A DNA stretch of 64,000 bases from an uncultured Aquimarina sp. Its GTDB lineage: Bacteria > Bacteroidota > Bacteroidia > Flavobacteriales > Flavobacteriaceae. The first letter of the stretch is position 1. Each line of letters opens with the position of its first letter. Shown here in pieces: positions 43,837-53,036 of this stretch. Made by a program: the position numbers and the translations under genes. The DNA is taken from the NCBI GenBank assembly GCA_947500545.1, contig CANMSO010000001.1, forward strand, positions 744,001 through 808,000. The letters run 5' to 3'. The notes under the pieces were generated by a model. It ran no database searches. It was given only the letters and a program-made list of their open reading frames with translations, and had not been told where the DNA came from.

Positions 43837-45579
43837 ATGAGAATACTTTATTATTTGGGCATTTGCTTTCTTTTTTTATGCTCAAATGCATATTCACTTC
43901 AATCCCAAGTTAATTTAGACAAAAAACATTCAAACATCGAGCTGCAAAAGGATCTAGACTTTATCCGTAACTATAAAAATATAGATTCGGTAAAAAGTTT
44001 TTTAATAAAAACTCTTAATTCAAATTCTTCATTAGCAGAAAAATACTATATCACCTATCTTGAAAGGGGCATCAAAGAGAATAATATAAAAATTCAGTTC
44101 ACAGCATATTATTACTTAGGTGATATCGCTTATGAAAAGAGGAATTATGTGCAATCAATAAAACATGGAAAATCTGCTTTAAAAATAGCAGAAAAACAAA
44201 AACATGAAAGGAATCAAATTATTGCCCTTAACCAATTAGGTAATGTGTACTACATTATAAGAAAATATGACACCTCACTTAATCAATATCTAAAAGCATA
44301 TAACATTGTAATTAATAATGATTTAAAAAATTTAGAACTTCATATCCTAGGAAATCTTAGTATGATCAGAACAAGAATTCACCGATATGAAGAAGCGCTT
44401 GTTTCTTATCAAAAAATCATTGATTTACTTGAAAAAGAAGAATATAGAAAAGTACCGAATTATTCTGGAATACATCTTTCTACCGTTCAAGGTGCCGGAG
44501 TTTGCAACTTTCTTCTTAAAAAATATGATAGCGCATTAAAATATTATAACGAAGGTTTTTTCTTGGCAGAAAAATATAAATCACGTAGACATACCATAAT
44601 GTTTCATATGACATCTGGAGAAGTCTATACTGCAAAAGAAATGTATGATAAGGCACTCTATCATTTAAATAAAGCAAAAACCAGTATTAATCAAGGAAAA
44701 ACAGAATTTGACCATCTATCACATACTACAAATTATCATATCGCAACAGTTTTTTATAGAAAAAAAGAGTTCGAAAAAGCATTGAATTATTTATCTAAAA
44801 GTTTCGATATGATAAATTCATTTGAAAAAGAAACGCAGGTAGAAAAAATTGCTAAGATGTATGATTTAGCCTATCGGGCGGCTGAAAAACTTGAAGATAA
44901 AGAATTACAGCTTGAATATTCAGTTGCTTATCGTAGGGTAATCGATTCTTTCTATAAGGATGATATCAGAACCAAGGACAGGTTATATGATCAGAGTATG
45001 AATAATTTAGAAGAAAAGAATAAAAGCCTTTCTTCTCAGAACTTAATGTACATCATAATATCTATCACTTTTGTTGTCATCATTATAGCATTATCTGTAT
45101 ATAACTATCAGAAACAACAAAAAAACAAGAAGCTTTTCGAAGTACTTCAAGAACAACAAAAAGAGAAGGCAACAAGTACAATAGAAAAAAAAGAGTTTGT
45201 AACTGATAAAAAAGCCACTACTCTATTCAGACAACTTAAGGAGTTAGAAGAAACTAAGTTCTTTTTAGATCAAGGTTGTAATTTATATAATACGGCAAAG
45301 TTGATCGGCACAAATACAACTTATCTCTCTAAGGTTATCAATGAGCATCAACAAAAATCATTTAATGACTATATCAATAAGCTAAGGGTAGCATACTGTA
45401 TAAAAGAGTTTGAGTCGGGTAAAAAATTTCAATCCTATACTATAAAAGCTATTGCAAATGAATTAGGTTATAAAAGTGTAAATACCTTTGCCTCTGCTTT
45501 TAAAAAACAAACGGGAATCACTCATTCATACTATATCAAACAAATGCTTAAAAAAGAAAAAACAGAGAGGTCGAATTAA
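43837..45579 (+). CDS. Membrane-anchored TPR and AraC-family regulator
   Basis: From ATG 43837 the protein has 580 residues: a signal-like N-terminus (RILYYLGICFLFLCSNAY), TPR repeats, one membrane segment (MYIIISITFVVIIIALSVY) and a C-terminal AraC-type double helix-turn-helix (NLYNTAKLIGTNTTYLSKVI and TIKAIANELGYKSVNTFASAF). This one-component design puts the TPR sensor in the periplasm and the DNA-binding domain in the cytoplasm. The longer frame from 43786 starts within the upstream terminator and is rejected. Likely targets are the downstream genes with twin palindromes; that is inference. Confidence 0.82.
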   Translation: MRILYYLGICFLFLCSNAYSLQSQVNLDKKHSNIELQKDLDFIRNYKNIDSVKSFLIKTLNSNSSLAEKYYITYLERGIKENNIKIQFTAYYYLGDIAYEKRNYVQSIKHGKSALKIAEKQKHERNQIIALNQLGNVYYIIRKYDTSLNQYLKAYNIVINNDLKNLELHILGNLSMIRTRIHRYEEALVSYQKIIDLLEKEEYRKVPNYSGIHLSTVQGAGVCNFLLKKYDSALKYYNEGFFLAEKYKSRRHTIMFHMTSGEVYTAKEMYDKALYHLNKAKTSINQGKTEFDHLSHTTNYHIATVFYRKKEFEKALNYLSKSFDMINSFEKETQVEKIAKMYDLAYRAAEKLEDKELQLEYSVAYRRVIDSFYKDDIRTKDRLYDQSMNNLEEKNKSLSSQNLMYIIISITFVVIIIALSVYNYQKQQKNKKLFEVLQEQQKEKATSTIEKKEFVTDKKATTLFRQLKELEETKFFLDQGCNLYNTAKLIGTNTTYLSKVINEHQQKSFNDYINKLRVAYCIKEFESGKKFQSYTIKAIANELGYKSVNTFASAFKKQTGITHSYYIKQMLKKEKTERSN

Positions 45580-45596
45580 AACCTCTTAAATAATGT

Positions 45597-45612
45597 CAAT
45601 TTTATAAAATTG
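45597..45612. promoter_or_regulatory. Palindrome 1 upstream of the CARDB/T9SS gene
   Basis: CAATTTTATAAAATTG is a perfect 16-bp palindrome, with TGT just before it, 80 bp upstream of the secreted protein gene at 45693. A near-identical element lies at 47351-47372 before the next gene. Candidate operator, possibly for the adjacent AraC-type regulator. Confidence 0.45.
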
Positions 45613-45692
45613 ATTATGTAGTTGTTTAATATATGTTTAGAAAAGGTTCTATTTATCTTATTTTACAAAACATTCATATTAACTAATAACCA

Positions 45693-47198
45693 ATGAAACT
45701 AAAACTCACTATTCTTTTTGCATTCATCCAATTGACATTTTCTTTTTCTCAAACTTCCTTAATAAAAACTAAGAATAACACTAAATCTTCGTCCAACTGT
45801 GAAAATAATCAAGTTGATATTACTATTGCATTAACCGATAATGAATATAAAATTTTAATTCCAGAAGAAATTGATTTAATAATTCCTAAGTATGGTAGAA
45901 TCAAATTAAATATATGTGCAAAAGATTATAGAAATACAACTCTTCCAATGGATAGTTTAGAGTTGGATATTGGAGCTTCTTTTATCAATACTACTTTGGA
46001 TCCTATTAAAATACCTCCACCTCCTACAGCTAGTAGAAATCATTATAGCAGATCGCAAAACCCAGACTGCTTCGTTAATCAAATGATTAACATAGACGCC
46101 TATAATTATTCTTCTGGAATTCCTATTTCGACAGGTAATTATAATATAAACTTGAGTCTTAAGAACAACAATATAATTCAAGACAAAACATCTCTCCCTT
46201 TTAAAGTAAGTGATACAGATTATATAAATTATATAGAAAATATTTACAGAAACCCTAACTTTGATAACATTATTGTTGGATGTGGTTTTTTTAATGTTTT
46301 AAACGAAAGAGGTGGTAATAATTCTAATCATAAAATAAGGTTATACTACTCAACCGATGCAAATTTGAGTGCTAATGATGTTGAAATTGGAACAGAAATC
46401 TCTAACTCTTTAGGAAGAGTTCATTTTGAAACTTCAACTGAATTATACAATAATCTGTTAATGAATAATAGATACCTAATTAGTGTTATCGATCCTGATA
46501 ACGAATATCAAGAAACTTGCGAAAATAATAATACATATGCTTTTAAGATAGAGCAAACATTGGATCAATTACCCAAAATATTACCAGAAATCGAAATTAC
46601 TGATATTAGGATGTATAAAACGATCGATAATAAAGTAGCGGTTTCCAGTACTATTACAAATACAGGTGATATCACTAAAAAAGTATCAAAATTAGATTTT
46701 TATATAGAAAACTATCCTAGACAATTTATGAGTCGTGAGGTAATCCCCTCTTTAAAACCTGGTCAATCTTATACCTCTACACTACTTGTTACCTGGCAAT
46801 ATTACTCACTTAGATTACATGGTAAAGATTTAACCGTTATAGCCGATGCAGATAATGATGTAGAAGAAATTGATGAAACCAATAATGAAAAAAGATTTAG
46901 AGCTCCATATTTATCAGGAACAGAACAAACCTATGTAACCGTTTCTCCTAATCCATTTTCCAGTTATGTTACCTTTGATTATACTATAAAATATAAGAAT
47001 ACAGATATTAAACTAAGCATCTATGATCAAACAGGGGCTGTAAAATATCAAACCAGTAGATTTCATAGTGAACCCGGAAATTATCGGATTAAGGTATATT
47101 CAAGTAAAATTGGAACAACGGGTACCTATCATTATTCTTTCTTGAAAGGATGGAGTGGTTTATATGTTCCTTTTACGGGAACTATTATCCGACAATAA
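45693..47198 (+). CDS. Secreted CARDB-like protein with T9SS sorting domain
   Basis: The 501-residue protein has a signal peptide (MKLKLTILFAFIQLTFSFSQ), beta-sandwich CARDB-like segments (about 175-285, and 300-400 with VIADADNDVEEIDETNNEK, the usual D-x-x-x-x-x-x-E-x-x-E-x-N-N ending), and a C-terminal T9SS sorting domain (VTVSPNPFSSYVTFDY to the end). It is probably exported and attached to the surface as an adhesin-like protein. It follows the AraC-type regulator and a palindrome at 45597-45612. Confidence 0.8.
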   Translation: MKLKLTILFAFIQLTFSFSQTSLIKTKNNTKSSSNCENNQVDITIALTDNEYKILIPEEIDLIIPKYGRIKLNICAKDYRNTTLPMDSLELDIGASFINTTLDPIKIPPPPTASRNHYSRSQNPDCFVNQMINIDAYNYSSGIPISTGNYNINLSLKNNNIIQDKTSLPFKVSDTDYINYIENIYRNPNFDNIIVGCGFFNVLNERGGNNSNHKIRLYYSTDANLSANDVEIGTEISNSLGRVHFETSTELYNNLLMNNRYLISVIDPDNEYQETCENNNTYAFKIEQTLDQLPKILPEIEITDIRMYKTIDNKVAVSSTITNTGDITKKVSKLDFYIENYPRQFMSREVIPSLKPGQSYTSTLLVTWQYYSLRLHGKDLTVIADADNDVEEIDETNNEKRFRAPYLSGTEQTYVTVSPNPFSSYVTFDYTIKYKNTDIKLSIYDQTGAVKYQTSRFHSEPGNYRIKVYSSKIGTTGTYHYSFLKGWSGLYVPFTGTIIRQ

Positions 47199-47245
47199 AA
47201 TCAAGTGTCAAACATAGAAATGTAAATGACTTTGTAAAAGAGGGT

Positions 47246-47277
47246 AAAAAATCACCTAATAAATTAGGTGATTTTTT
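47246..47277 (+). terminator. Rho-independent terminator
   Basis: Perfect 15-bp arms (AAAAAATCACCTAAT and complement) around a very short loop, ending in six T. It closes the CARDB/T9SS gene. Confidence 0.85.
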
Positions 47278-47350
47278 ATGAAATAGAAACACACCTTATT
47301 ATCTCTTATGTTATTATCCATTTTGTAACAATATTCTTCGTCTTTAATAG

Positions 47351-47372
47351 TGTCAATTTTATAAAACTGACA
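47351..47372. promoter_or_regulatory. Palindrome 2 upstream of the lipoprotein gene
   Basis: A 22-bp inverted repeat, arms TGTCAATTTTA and TAAAACTGACA with one mismatch, 97 bp upstream of the lipoprotein gene at 47470. It shares TGTCAATTTTATAAAA with palindrome 1 at 45594-45609. Candidate shared operator. Confidence 0.45.
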
Positions 47373-47469
47373 TTACTTTCCTTTTATTTTTAAGCATTTG
47401 AAGATAGTTTTACTATCGCATAATGATCATTAACACAAATTATAAATACCATTAATTAAAACTAAAAAA

Positions 47470-47988
47470 ATGAAAAAACTATCGATCAAATTATTTGTTA
47501 TTACTTCAATCATATTTTATTCATGTGAAAAAGAGAACATTGAAGATCAAACAGTTCAGCAAATCAAAGAAGACACCGGTATAAACGCAGCCAAATGGTT
47601 TGGTTACTGCAATAGTTTTAAAGGTAAAGTCTTTTTTAACCAAGGATTATTTATTGGAGACCTTCCTCAATATACTGGATCTCGTACAGGAACATTAATT
47701 GTAGAAAGCTGCCCTAATGGAAATAATTCTTGTTATCAAATCATGCAACGTGAAGTTGAAAATGGTAAAGATTTTACCTTCTATGTTTTAGGTAGTGAGT
47801 TTAAAGGTTCTGATCGTTTTAGAGTTAAAATTATCCCAAATGAGGATGGACCATATCCAACGGTATCCACCAGACTCTATCTAGGACCTGCTTATGGTGA
47901 AGTAAAACATTTAGGGTTATCTAATATTACCTTTTTTGCTTCCATTTATAACAATATTTCTATTGATTTCCCAGATGTTTGTCAATAA
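47470..47988 (+). CDS. Hypothetical lipoprotein
   Basis: The 172-residue protein has a lipobox (FYSC) and otherwise a beta-rich body with six further Cys (for example FGYCNSFKG and ESCPNGNNSCYQIM), which could form disulfides in the periplasm. I do not recognise a family. It shares an upstream palindrome with the CARDB/T9SS gene, so the two may be co-regulated. Confidence 0.6.
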   Translation: MKKLSIKLFVITSIIFYSCEKENIEDQTVQQIKEDTGINAAKWFGYCNSFKGKVFFNQGLFIGDLPQYTGSRTGTLIVESCPNGNNSCYQIMQREVENGKDFTFYVLGSEFKGSDRFRVKIIPNEDGPYPTVSTRLYLGPAYGEVKHLGLSNITFFASIYNNISIDFPDVCQ

Positions 47989-48185
47989 TTTATAAAAATT
48001 AAGATTCAAATCACACAGCATATTTGGGGTGGTTCTAATTTCATCATAATTACTTGTTTTCCAATTAAATACTACCATATTTTGTTTAATTTGAGAGATC
48101 AAAACTACCCTATGTTACCTATGGAATATGCAGAGTTTTCATACAAGGATATGGCTTTATAGATGATTTATGCGCTTTCTGATTA

Positions 48186-48217
48186 AAATAAGGTCGTCTT
48201 AAGGGATGACCTTATTT
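48186..48217. terminator. Terminator between convergent genes
   Basis: Arms AAATAAGGTCGTC (48186-48198) and GATGACCTTATTT (48205-48217) pair fully apart from one G-T. It touches the stop codon of the M24 peptidase gene and can serve both sides. Confidence 0.7.
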
Positions 48218-49536
48218 TATCGTTTTGGTATAGTAATTAACTCTGTTTGACGCTCATTTACGTATCTAAAACCTTCTTTTCCCCAAAAACCTGCCTCTTC
48301 TAGCATTATACGAACATCTTTTTTCCATTCTTTCAGAGTAACAGTAGTATTTAGTTCAATAGCATAAACTGTGTTTTCATATAATGGATAATCCCCTGTT
48401 CCTGCTACTCCTCCTTGAGAATCCCACATCCCAATAGTTGGACCAGAAGAATGCCCATATAATCCTAATGGATGTGTGTAAATTGATGGTTTTAGACCTT
48501 CTGCCCTTCCTTGTTCCAGAGATTTTAATAATATTTCATTTCCGGTCTTACCGGTTTCAAAATTTGAAGTAAAAATATCTTGAACACGATTACCATCACT
48601 AAAAGCTTTGGTCAAAAACTCGGGAGGAGCTGTCTCATCATTTCTAAGGATATATGCATGCTGCTGACAGTCTGTATTCAGTCTCAAATATGTAATTCCG
48701 AAATCACAGTGAATTAAATCCCCTGGTCTAATCACTTTATCCTTTGGTCTGTCTGAAAATGAAACGATATGGCTCTGTAACGCTTCTCCAGAACGTTGTA
48801 TATCTACAGTGGGATGAAACCAGGTTTTTAAACCCATATCGGTGACTTTTTGTCTTAACCACCACACAACATCATCTGTTGTTGTAGTTCCCGGCTTTAT
48901 AACTGAAGTGCTAAAAGCTTCTGCAATAATATCATGAGTAATCTTAACCAATTCTTTATATATTTCCATTTCTTGCTCGGTACGCGTTTCTACCCAAGCA
49001 ATTGATAATTTTTCTGCAGATGTTACTTTAGATTTGTATTCTTGTGGCAATACGTCCATGAATTCATCATAATCCGTTTTAACGATTCCGTCCACGATTG
49101 CAAAATTTTTCGAAAAATTAATTCCTATAGTCGACGGGTTTCTTTTTTTAATCAAATCCACCAATGCTTTCCATTGAACTGGTTCCTTTTCTTTATTCCA
49201 AGCAGAATCAATATTTTTACCTACATTATATCTGGCAACTGCCAATTTTTCTATTTTATTATTAGCTTTATCTCTATAAAAAACTATTATGGTTCTCCTT
49301 CTAGCGTTTAACCAGGTAGATGGTAGCATTGTTTTTAGAACTGGGTCTTCATTATACTCTCTAGAAATTAGAATCCACATATCAAAACCTGTACGATCCA
49401 TTAATTGTGGTAACAAATTATTAAAGCGATCTTCTAAGACCATATCTATTACTGCAGATCTTTCTCTTTCGGGAAGTATTTGAGAATAGCTATTTACACA
49501 ACAAATAGTCAGGATTACAAAAAGGAAATTTTTCAT
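48217..49536 (-). CDS. Exported M24-family metallopeptidase (Xaa-Pro aminopeptidase-like)
   Basis: The 439-residue protein has a signal peptide (MKNFLFVILTICCVNSYS), an N-terminal creatinase-like domain (to about 185), and a C-terminal pita-bread domain. Metal-site residues are seen in DLIHCDFGITYLRLNTDCQQH, HPLGLYGHSSGPTIG and AIELNTTV. In the first of these the second Asp of the usual DxGxxxxxYxxD is in NTDCQQ. It would remove N-terminal residues next to Pro from periplasmic peptides. It lies 13 bp after the start-side gene at 49550 on the same strand. Confidence 0.8.
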   Translation of the reverse strand: MKNFLFVILTICCVNSYSQILPERERSAVIDMVLEDRFNNLLPQLMDRTGFDMWILISREYNEDPVLKTMLPSTWLNARRRTIIVFYRDKANNKIEKLAVARYNVGKNIDSAWNKEKEPVQWKALVDLIKKRNPSTIGINFSKNFAIVDGIVKTDYDEFMDVLPQEYKSKVTSAEKLSIAWVETRTEQEMEIYKELVKITHDIIAEAFSTSVIKPGTTTTDDVVWWLRQKVTDMGLKTWFHPTVDIQRSGEALQSHIVSFSDRPKDKVIRPGDLIHCDFGITYLRLNTDCQQHAYILRNDETAPPEFLTKAFSDGNRVQDIFTSNFETGKTGNEILLKSLEQGRAEGLKPSIYTHPLGLYGHSSGPTIGMWDSQGGVAGTGDYPLYENTVYAIELNTTVTLKEWKKDVRIMLEEAGFWGKEGFRYVNERQTELITIPKR

Positions 49537-49549
49537 ATATGATATGTTA

Positions 49550-51751
49550 TTAAAGTCTAAAGGAAGTAAATATTCTATTTGTAGCTATTCTATCTAAGTT
49601 TATTATATGCGTCTGCAATTTCTCTTCGGCAGTGCCAAACTTAGTATACAATTTGATTTTTAAAAATTTAGGATCTTTTATATTGGGAGTATATTCGTTG
49701 GGGAGCTTAATATTTAAATACCATTCTCCTTTTTCTGTATTGGTTAATATATATTCGTCTGATGTGTATCTATTTGTAAGTTCATTATTTATAGTTTTCT
49801 CATCTTTTTCCATCGTATGGCTTAAAACAACATATTCTTTTTTTGGATTGATATATTGCATTTCAAACTCTACAACAGGATGGGACCATTCTGTAACAAC
49901 TCTCAAATCATATTTTGGAAGTGTAAAAAACATTTGATCAATATTTTTTACTTTCCATTTTTGATTACGTTTGGATAACAAATGTCTGAAATCATTATCA
50001 ATTTGACTTCCCAATCCATTAAATGATTCAATTTCATTAACCTTGTTTTTAGTAATCAATTTAAACAAGTCAATAGATTTCTGATATTCTTTCCCTTCGT
50101 AATAACTATTAGCCAAATCCAAGTATATCTGAGACTGCGAAGGGGAAATATCTATAATTCTTTGATATATTTTTTGCGCATGATCTACTAATTCTCTTTT
50201 TTCTAAATTGAAAATCAACACCTTTAAAATAGAAGTATTATTAGGAAATAATTCTACCAGATTTGAAAGGATCTGTATTCCTTTATCTTTCTGATCATTA
50301 TCAAAAAAATAATTCGCACATTCTACAAAAAAAGTGACATTGTCTTTATTAAATTCTCTCATATTACGATAAACCTTATAAGCTTTATCGTAATCAGGTT
50401 CTTTTTTAAACAAAGTAACAAAATCTGATTCTGGGGTATTAGATACAACAAGTGCCGATTTAAATGTTTTATAGGTAACTTTTTCGTCCTTCTGCTTTTT
50501 TTCCGGAATCTTATCAGGCAATGCTTTTCCACCTTTAGTAGTAATTAGTACTACTCCATTAACACCTATATAACCATATAAATTGGTGGCAGCTAATCCT
50601 TTTAATACTTTAATGCTTTCAACATTATGCGATTCTAGAAAATCAAGATTACCTCCTGTTGGTACACCATCAATAATAACAGCAGGTTGGCTTGACCCTA
50701 AGAATGAGGTACGTGTACGAATTAAAATATCATTAAGGCTACTTTGACTACCAAGTTGTACTCCTGCGAACTTCCCGGCCACTGATTGCCCAAGATTAAA
50801 TTGTTCATCTATCGCTGCAGTCTGAGTTGCATATCCTACAGAATTTTCATCAACTTTTCTTAGTCCAACATTAACCATTTTTCGTTCTTTTGGAACTTTA
50901 GATTTAATAATTGCAGCATCTAAACTGGTCACTTTATCGGTCATATTGATATCAATAAAATTATCTTCAGGATTTACCTTTGCTATAACTTTTTCTTTAT
51001 TAGTACTACTAAATATTAAAACATCACCGGGTTCGACCGCGATCTTATAACTCCCGTTTTGATCCGTAATCGTACCTCTATTCTTCCCTTGTACCAAAAT
51101 ATTTACATCTGGCAAAACATCTATGTCATCTGTAACTACCCCTTCGATATATTTTCTCTCCGAGTTTGTATTTTTATCGGTAACAAACTCTAAACGCATC
51201 ATTTTTGTATTTTCCTTGATAGCCTTAACACCAGAATTAGCATCTAACTCCTGAAGATTAATATGATACCCTAAACTATAAAAGGAAGTTTCATAAAGAA
51301 ATTTTTTATTGATTTTTGGAGTACTACTAATAGTAATTATTCTTGGACTATATAGGTTTTTTTTGAGTTTACCCAAGTGGCCATGTCCATCTGTAAAAAA
51401 TAACAAGACGTCTACAGTAATCTTTGTATCTATTAAACTAAAGTCCAAAGTTCCATCATAATTTACATCACTAAGCTTTTGTTTTAATGAACTCCAATTT
51501 GAGGATTTTATGTCTACATATTCATCTGTTAACAATATGGTGTTAGCTATAACAAGCTTTACCTTGGTATTAGGGTATTCCTTAAAAAAAGTATCTAAAA
51601 ACTCAAATTCTTTAGTTACATCTTTACTCTTTTGTGAAAGAGATGCATCCCAATAGATTGCAACATTTTTAAACTCCTCGACAGGTAGTTTTTTTGCGGT
51701 AAGATTAGTACTAAATAAAAGTGTAACTATAATAATAATATATTTTCCCAT
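49550..51751 (-). CDS. vWA - carboxypeptidase-regulatory - TonB plug - TPR chimeric protein
   Basis: From ATG 51751 the protein has 733 residues: a signal (MGKYIIIIVTLLFSTNLTAK); a vWA domain with DxSxS at D35 (DASLS) and LLFFTDGHG; a carboxypeptidase-regulatory domain (GVVTDDIDVLPDVNILVQGK...GSYKIAVEPGD); a TonB-receptor plug domain (VAGKFAGVQLG, PAVIIDGVP, VESIKVLKGLAATNLYG, NGVVLITTKGG); TPR helices; and a DUF2135-like C-terminus. No beta-barrel follows the plug. The longer frame from 51817 adds 22 residues that mask the signal. Role unknown. Confidence 0.75.
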   Translation of the reverse strand: MGKYIIIIVTLLFSTNLTAKKLPVEEFKNVAIYWDASLSQKSKDVTKEFEFLDTFFKEYPNTKVKLVIANTILLTDEYVDIKSSNWSSLKQKLSDVNYDGTLDFSLIDTKITVDVLLFFTDGHGHLGKLKKNLYSPRIITISSTPKINKKFLYETSFYSLGYHINLQELDANSGVKAIKENTKMMRLEFVTDKNTNSERKYIEGVVTDDIDVLPDVNILVQGKNRGTITDQNGSYKIAVEPGDVLIFSSTNKEKVIAKVNPEDNFIDINMTDKVTSLDAAIIKSKVPKERKMVNVGLRKVDENSVGYATQTAAIDEQFNLGQSVAGKFAGVQLGSQSSLNDILIRTRTSFLGSSQPAVIIDGVPTGGNLDFLESHNVESIKVLKGLAATNLYGYIGVNGVVLITTKGGKALPDKIPEKKQKDEKVTYKTFKSALVVSNTPESDFVTLFKKEPDYDKAYKVYRNMREFNKDNVTFFVECANYFFDNDQKDKGIQILSNLVELFPNNTSILKVLIFNLEKRELVDHAQKIYQRIIDISPSQSQIYLDLANSYYEGKEYQKSIDLFKLITKNKVNEIESFNGLGSQIDNDFRHLLSKRNQKWKVKNIDQMFFTLPKYDLRVVTEWSHPVVEFEMQYINPKKEYVVLSHTMEKDEKTINNELTNRYTSDEYILTNTEKGEWYLNIKLPNEYTPNIKDPKFLKIKLYTKFGTAEEKLQTHIINLDRIATNRIFTSFRL

Positions 51752-51845
51752 AACATTAAATGTACAAAAAAAGACAGAACCATTATGTAGATGTGTTTTT
51801 TGAACTACACTAAACAAATAGTGCGCATACTAAATTCATTGATAT

Positions 51846-52967
51846 TCAATAAGTTTTATCGATTACCAACTCTAAAGTTTTTCTTCTTTGCACCTTTCCA
51901 TTATCAGTTTCGATAAATTGTGGTAGAAAATGAATTTCTTTGGGATTCTCGAATTTATTTAAGGTTTTAAGATTATTTAACCCTTCTTGCAATGTTAGAT
52001 AGGCTATTTTGTCATAATCTCTTTCGATAATTAGGATAACCCTATCACCAAGTGTTTGGTCAGGGAGGCTAGCTATGAAAAATCGATGCCCAATAAGTAA
52101 TTGTAGTTTCGTTTCTATTTCTTCTGGGTATAATTTAACGCCTCCGCTGTTGATTACATTGTCAAAACGCCCTTTCCAAAGGAATTTCTTATAAGTTTTA
52201 AGCTCCACTACATCATTAGTGACTATAGTCTGATCGTTTAATTGCGGGGCCTTAATAACCAGACAATTTCTAGTATCTACACTTAGAGTAATATTAGGTA
52301 AAGCTTTAAAGAAATGAGCATCTTTTTTGTCCTTTTTTTTTGGATTTACTCTTCTTGCGGCTATGTGAGAAACGGTCTCTGTCATCCCATAGGTTTCAAA
52401 TATCTTTGTTTTCACCCCCTGGATTAATTCTTTTAAATGCTCTGAAACAGGCCCTCCTCCCACTATCATTTTTTTTATTAAATGGAGCCGGTTAAGAGAA
52501 TTATCCAATTGCAACGGTACCATAGCGCAAAAATCGTATTGTTTATATACAGTATCCAAAGGATTGGTTTTTGGAGGCACCAAGTCTATTTTCCAGCCTA
52601 ATACCATTGCTCTTATTAACATCATCTTACCAGCAATATAATTTGCGGGCAAACATAATAATGCTGTCGTATTTTCTTCAACTTTAAAAAATTTTCCAGT
52701 CGCTATAGCACTATTGATCATATGTTGCTTGTAAACCTTTATTTTTTTTGGTTTACCAGTAGATCCTGAAGTTTGTACATCAATATGATCCTTTTCATTC
52801 AACCAATCTAGAAGAAAACTCCCTACTTCTTGCTCATAAACCTCTCCTTCCTTAATAAAATTATGTGCGATACGTTGTAAACCTTCCTTATCGGGAGTAT
52901 GTTTATTTATTGAAAATCCTTCATTTATTTCGGGAGTAGAAAATGTGCTACTTGTTTGCATGTTCAA
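51846..52967 (-). CDS. menE: o-Succinylbenzoate-CoA ligase
   Basis: The 373-residue ANL-type ligase attaches CoA to o-succinylbenzoate in menaquinone synthesis. The P-loop is QTSGSTGKPKK and the acid motif YGMTETVSH; the hinge/core region is SGGVKLYPEEIETKL. It is short for this superfamily, as Bacteroidota MenE proteins are. The menC and menA genes lie upstream on the same strand, so the assignment is well supported. Confidence 0.85.
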   Translation of the reverse strand: MNMQTSSTFSTPEINEGFSINKHTPDKEGLQRIAHNFIKEGEVYEQEVGSFLLDWLNEKDHIDVQTSGSTGKPKKIKVYKQHMINSAIATGKFFKVEENTTALLCLPANYIAGKMMLIRAMVLGWKIDLVPPKTNPLDTVYKQYDFCAMVPLQLDNSLNRLHLIKKMIVGGGPVSEHLKELIQGVKTKIFETYGMTETVSHIAARRVNPKKKDKKDAHFFKALPNITLSVDTRNCLVIKAPQLNDQTIVTNDVVELKTYKKFLWKGRFDNVINSGGVKLYPEEIETKLQLLIGHRFFIASLPDQTLGDRVILIIERDYDKIAYLTLQEGLNNLKTLNKFENPKEIHFLPQFIETDNGKVQRRKTLELVIDKTY

Positions 52968-53036
52968 ATTTCAATTTTCTTAATAATCCAAAGGTTACCA
53001 ATTCGTAAAGAGTATATTATTATTTTGTTACTTCTA

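Noticed and set aside
48111..48164. Short frame (MLPMEYAEFSYKDMAL) between the Cys-rich lipoprotein and the M24 gene
   Set aside because: Sixteen codons without a recognisable signal or promoter; not distinguishable from chance.
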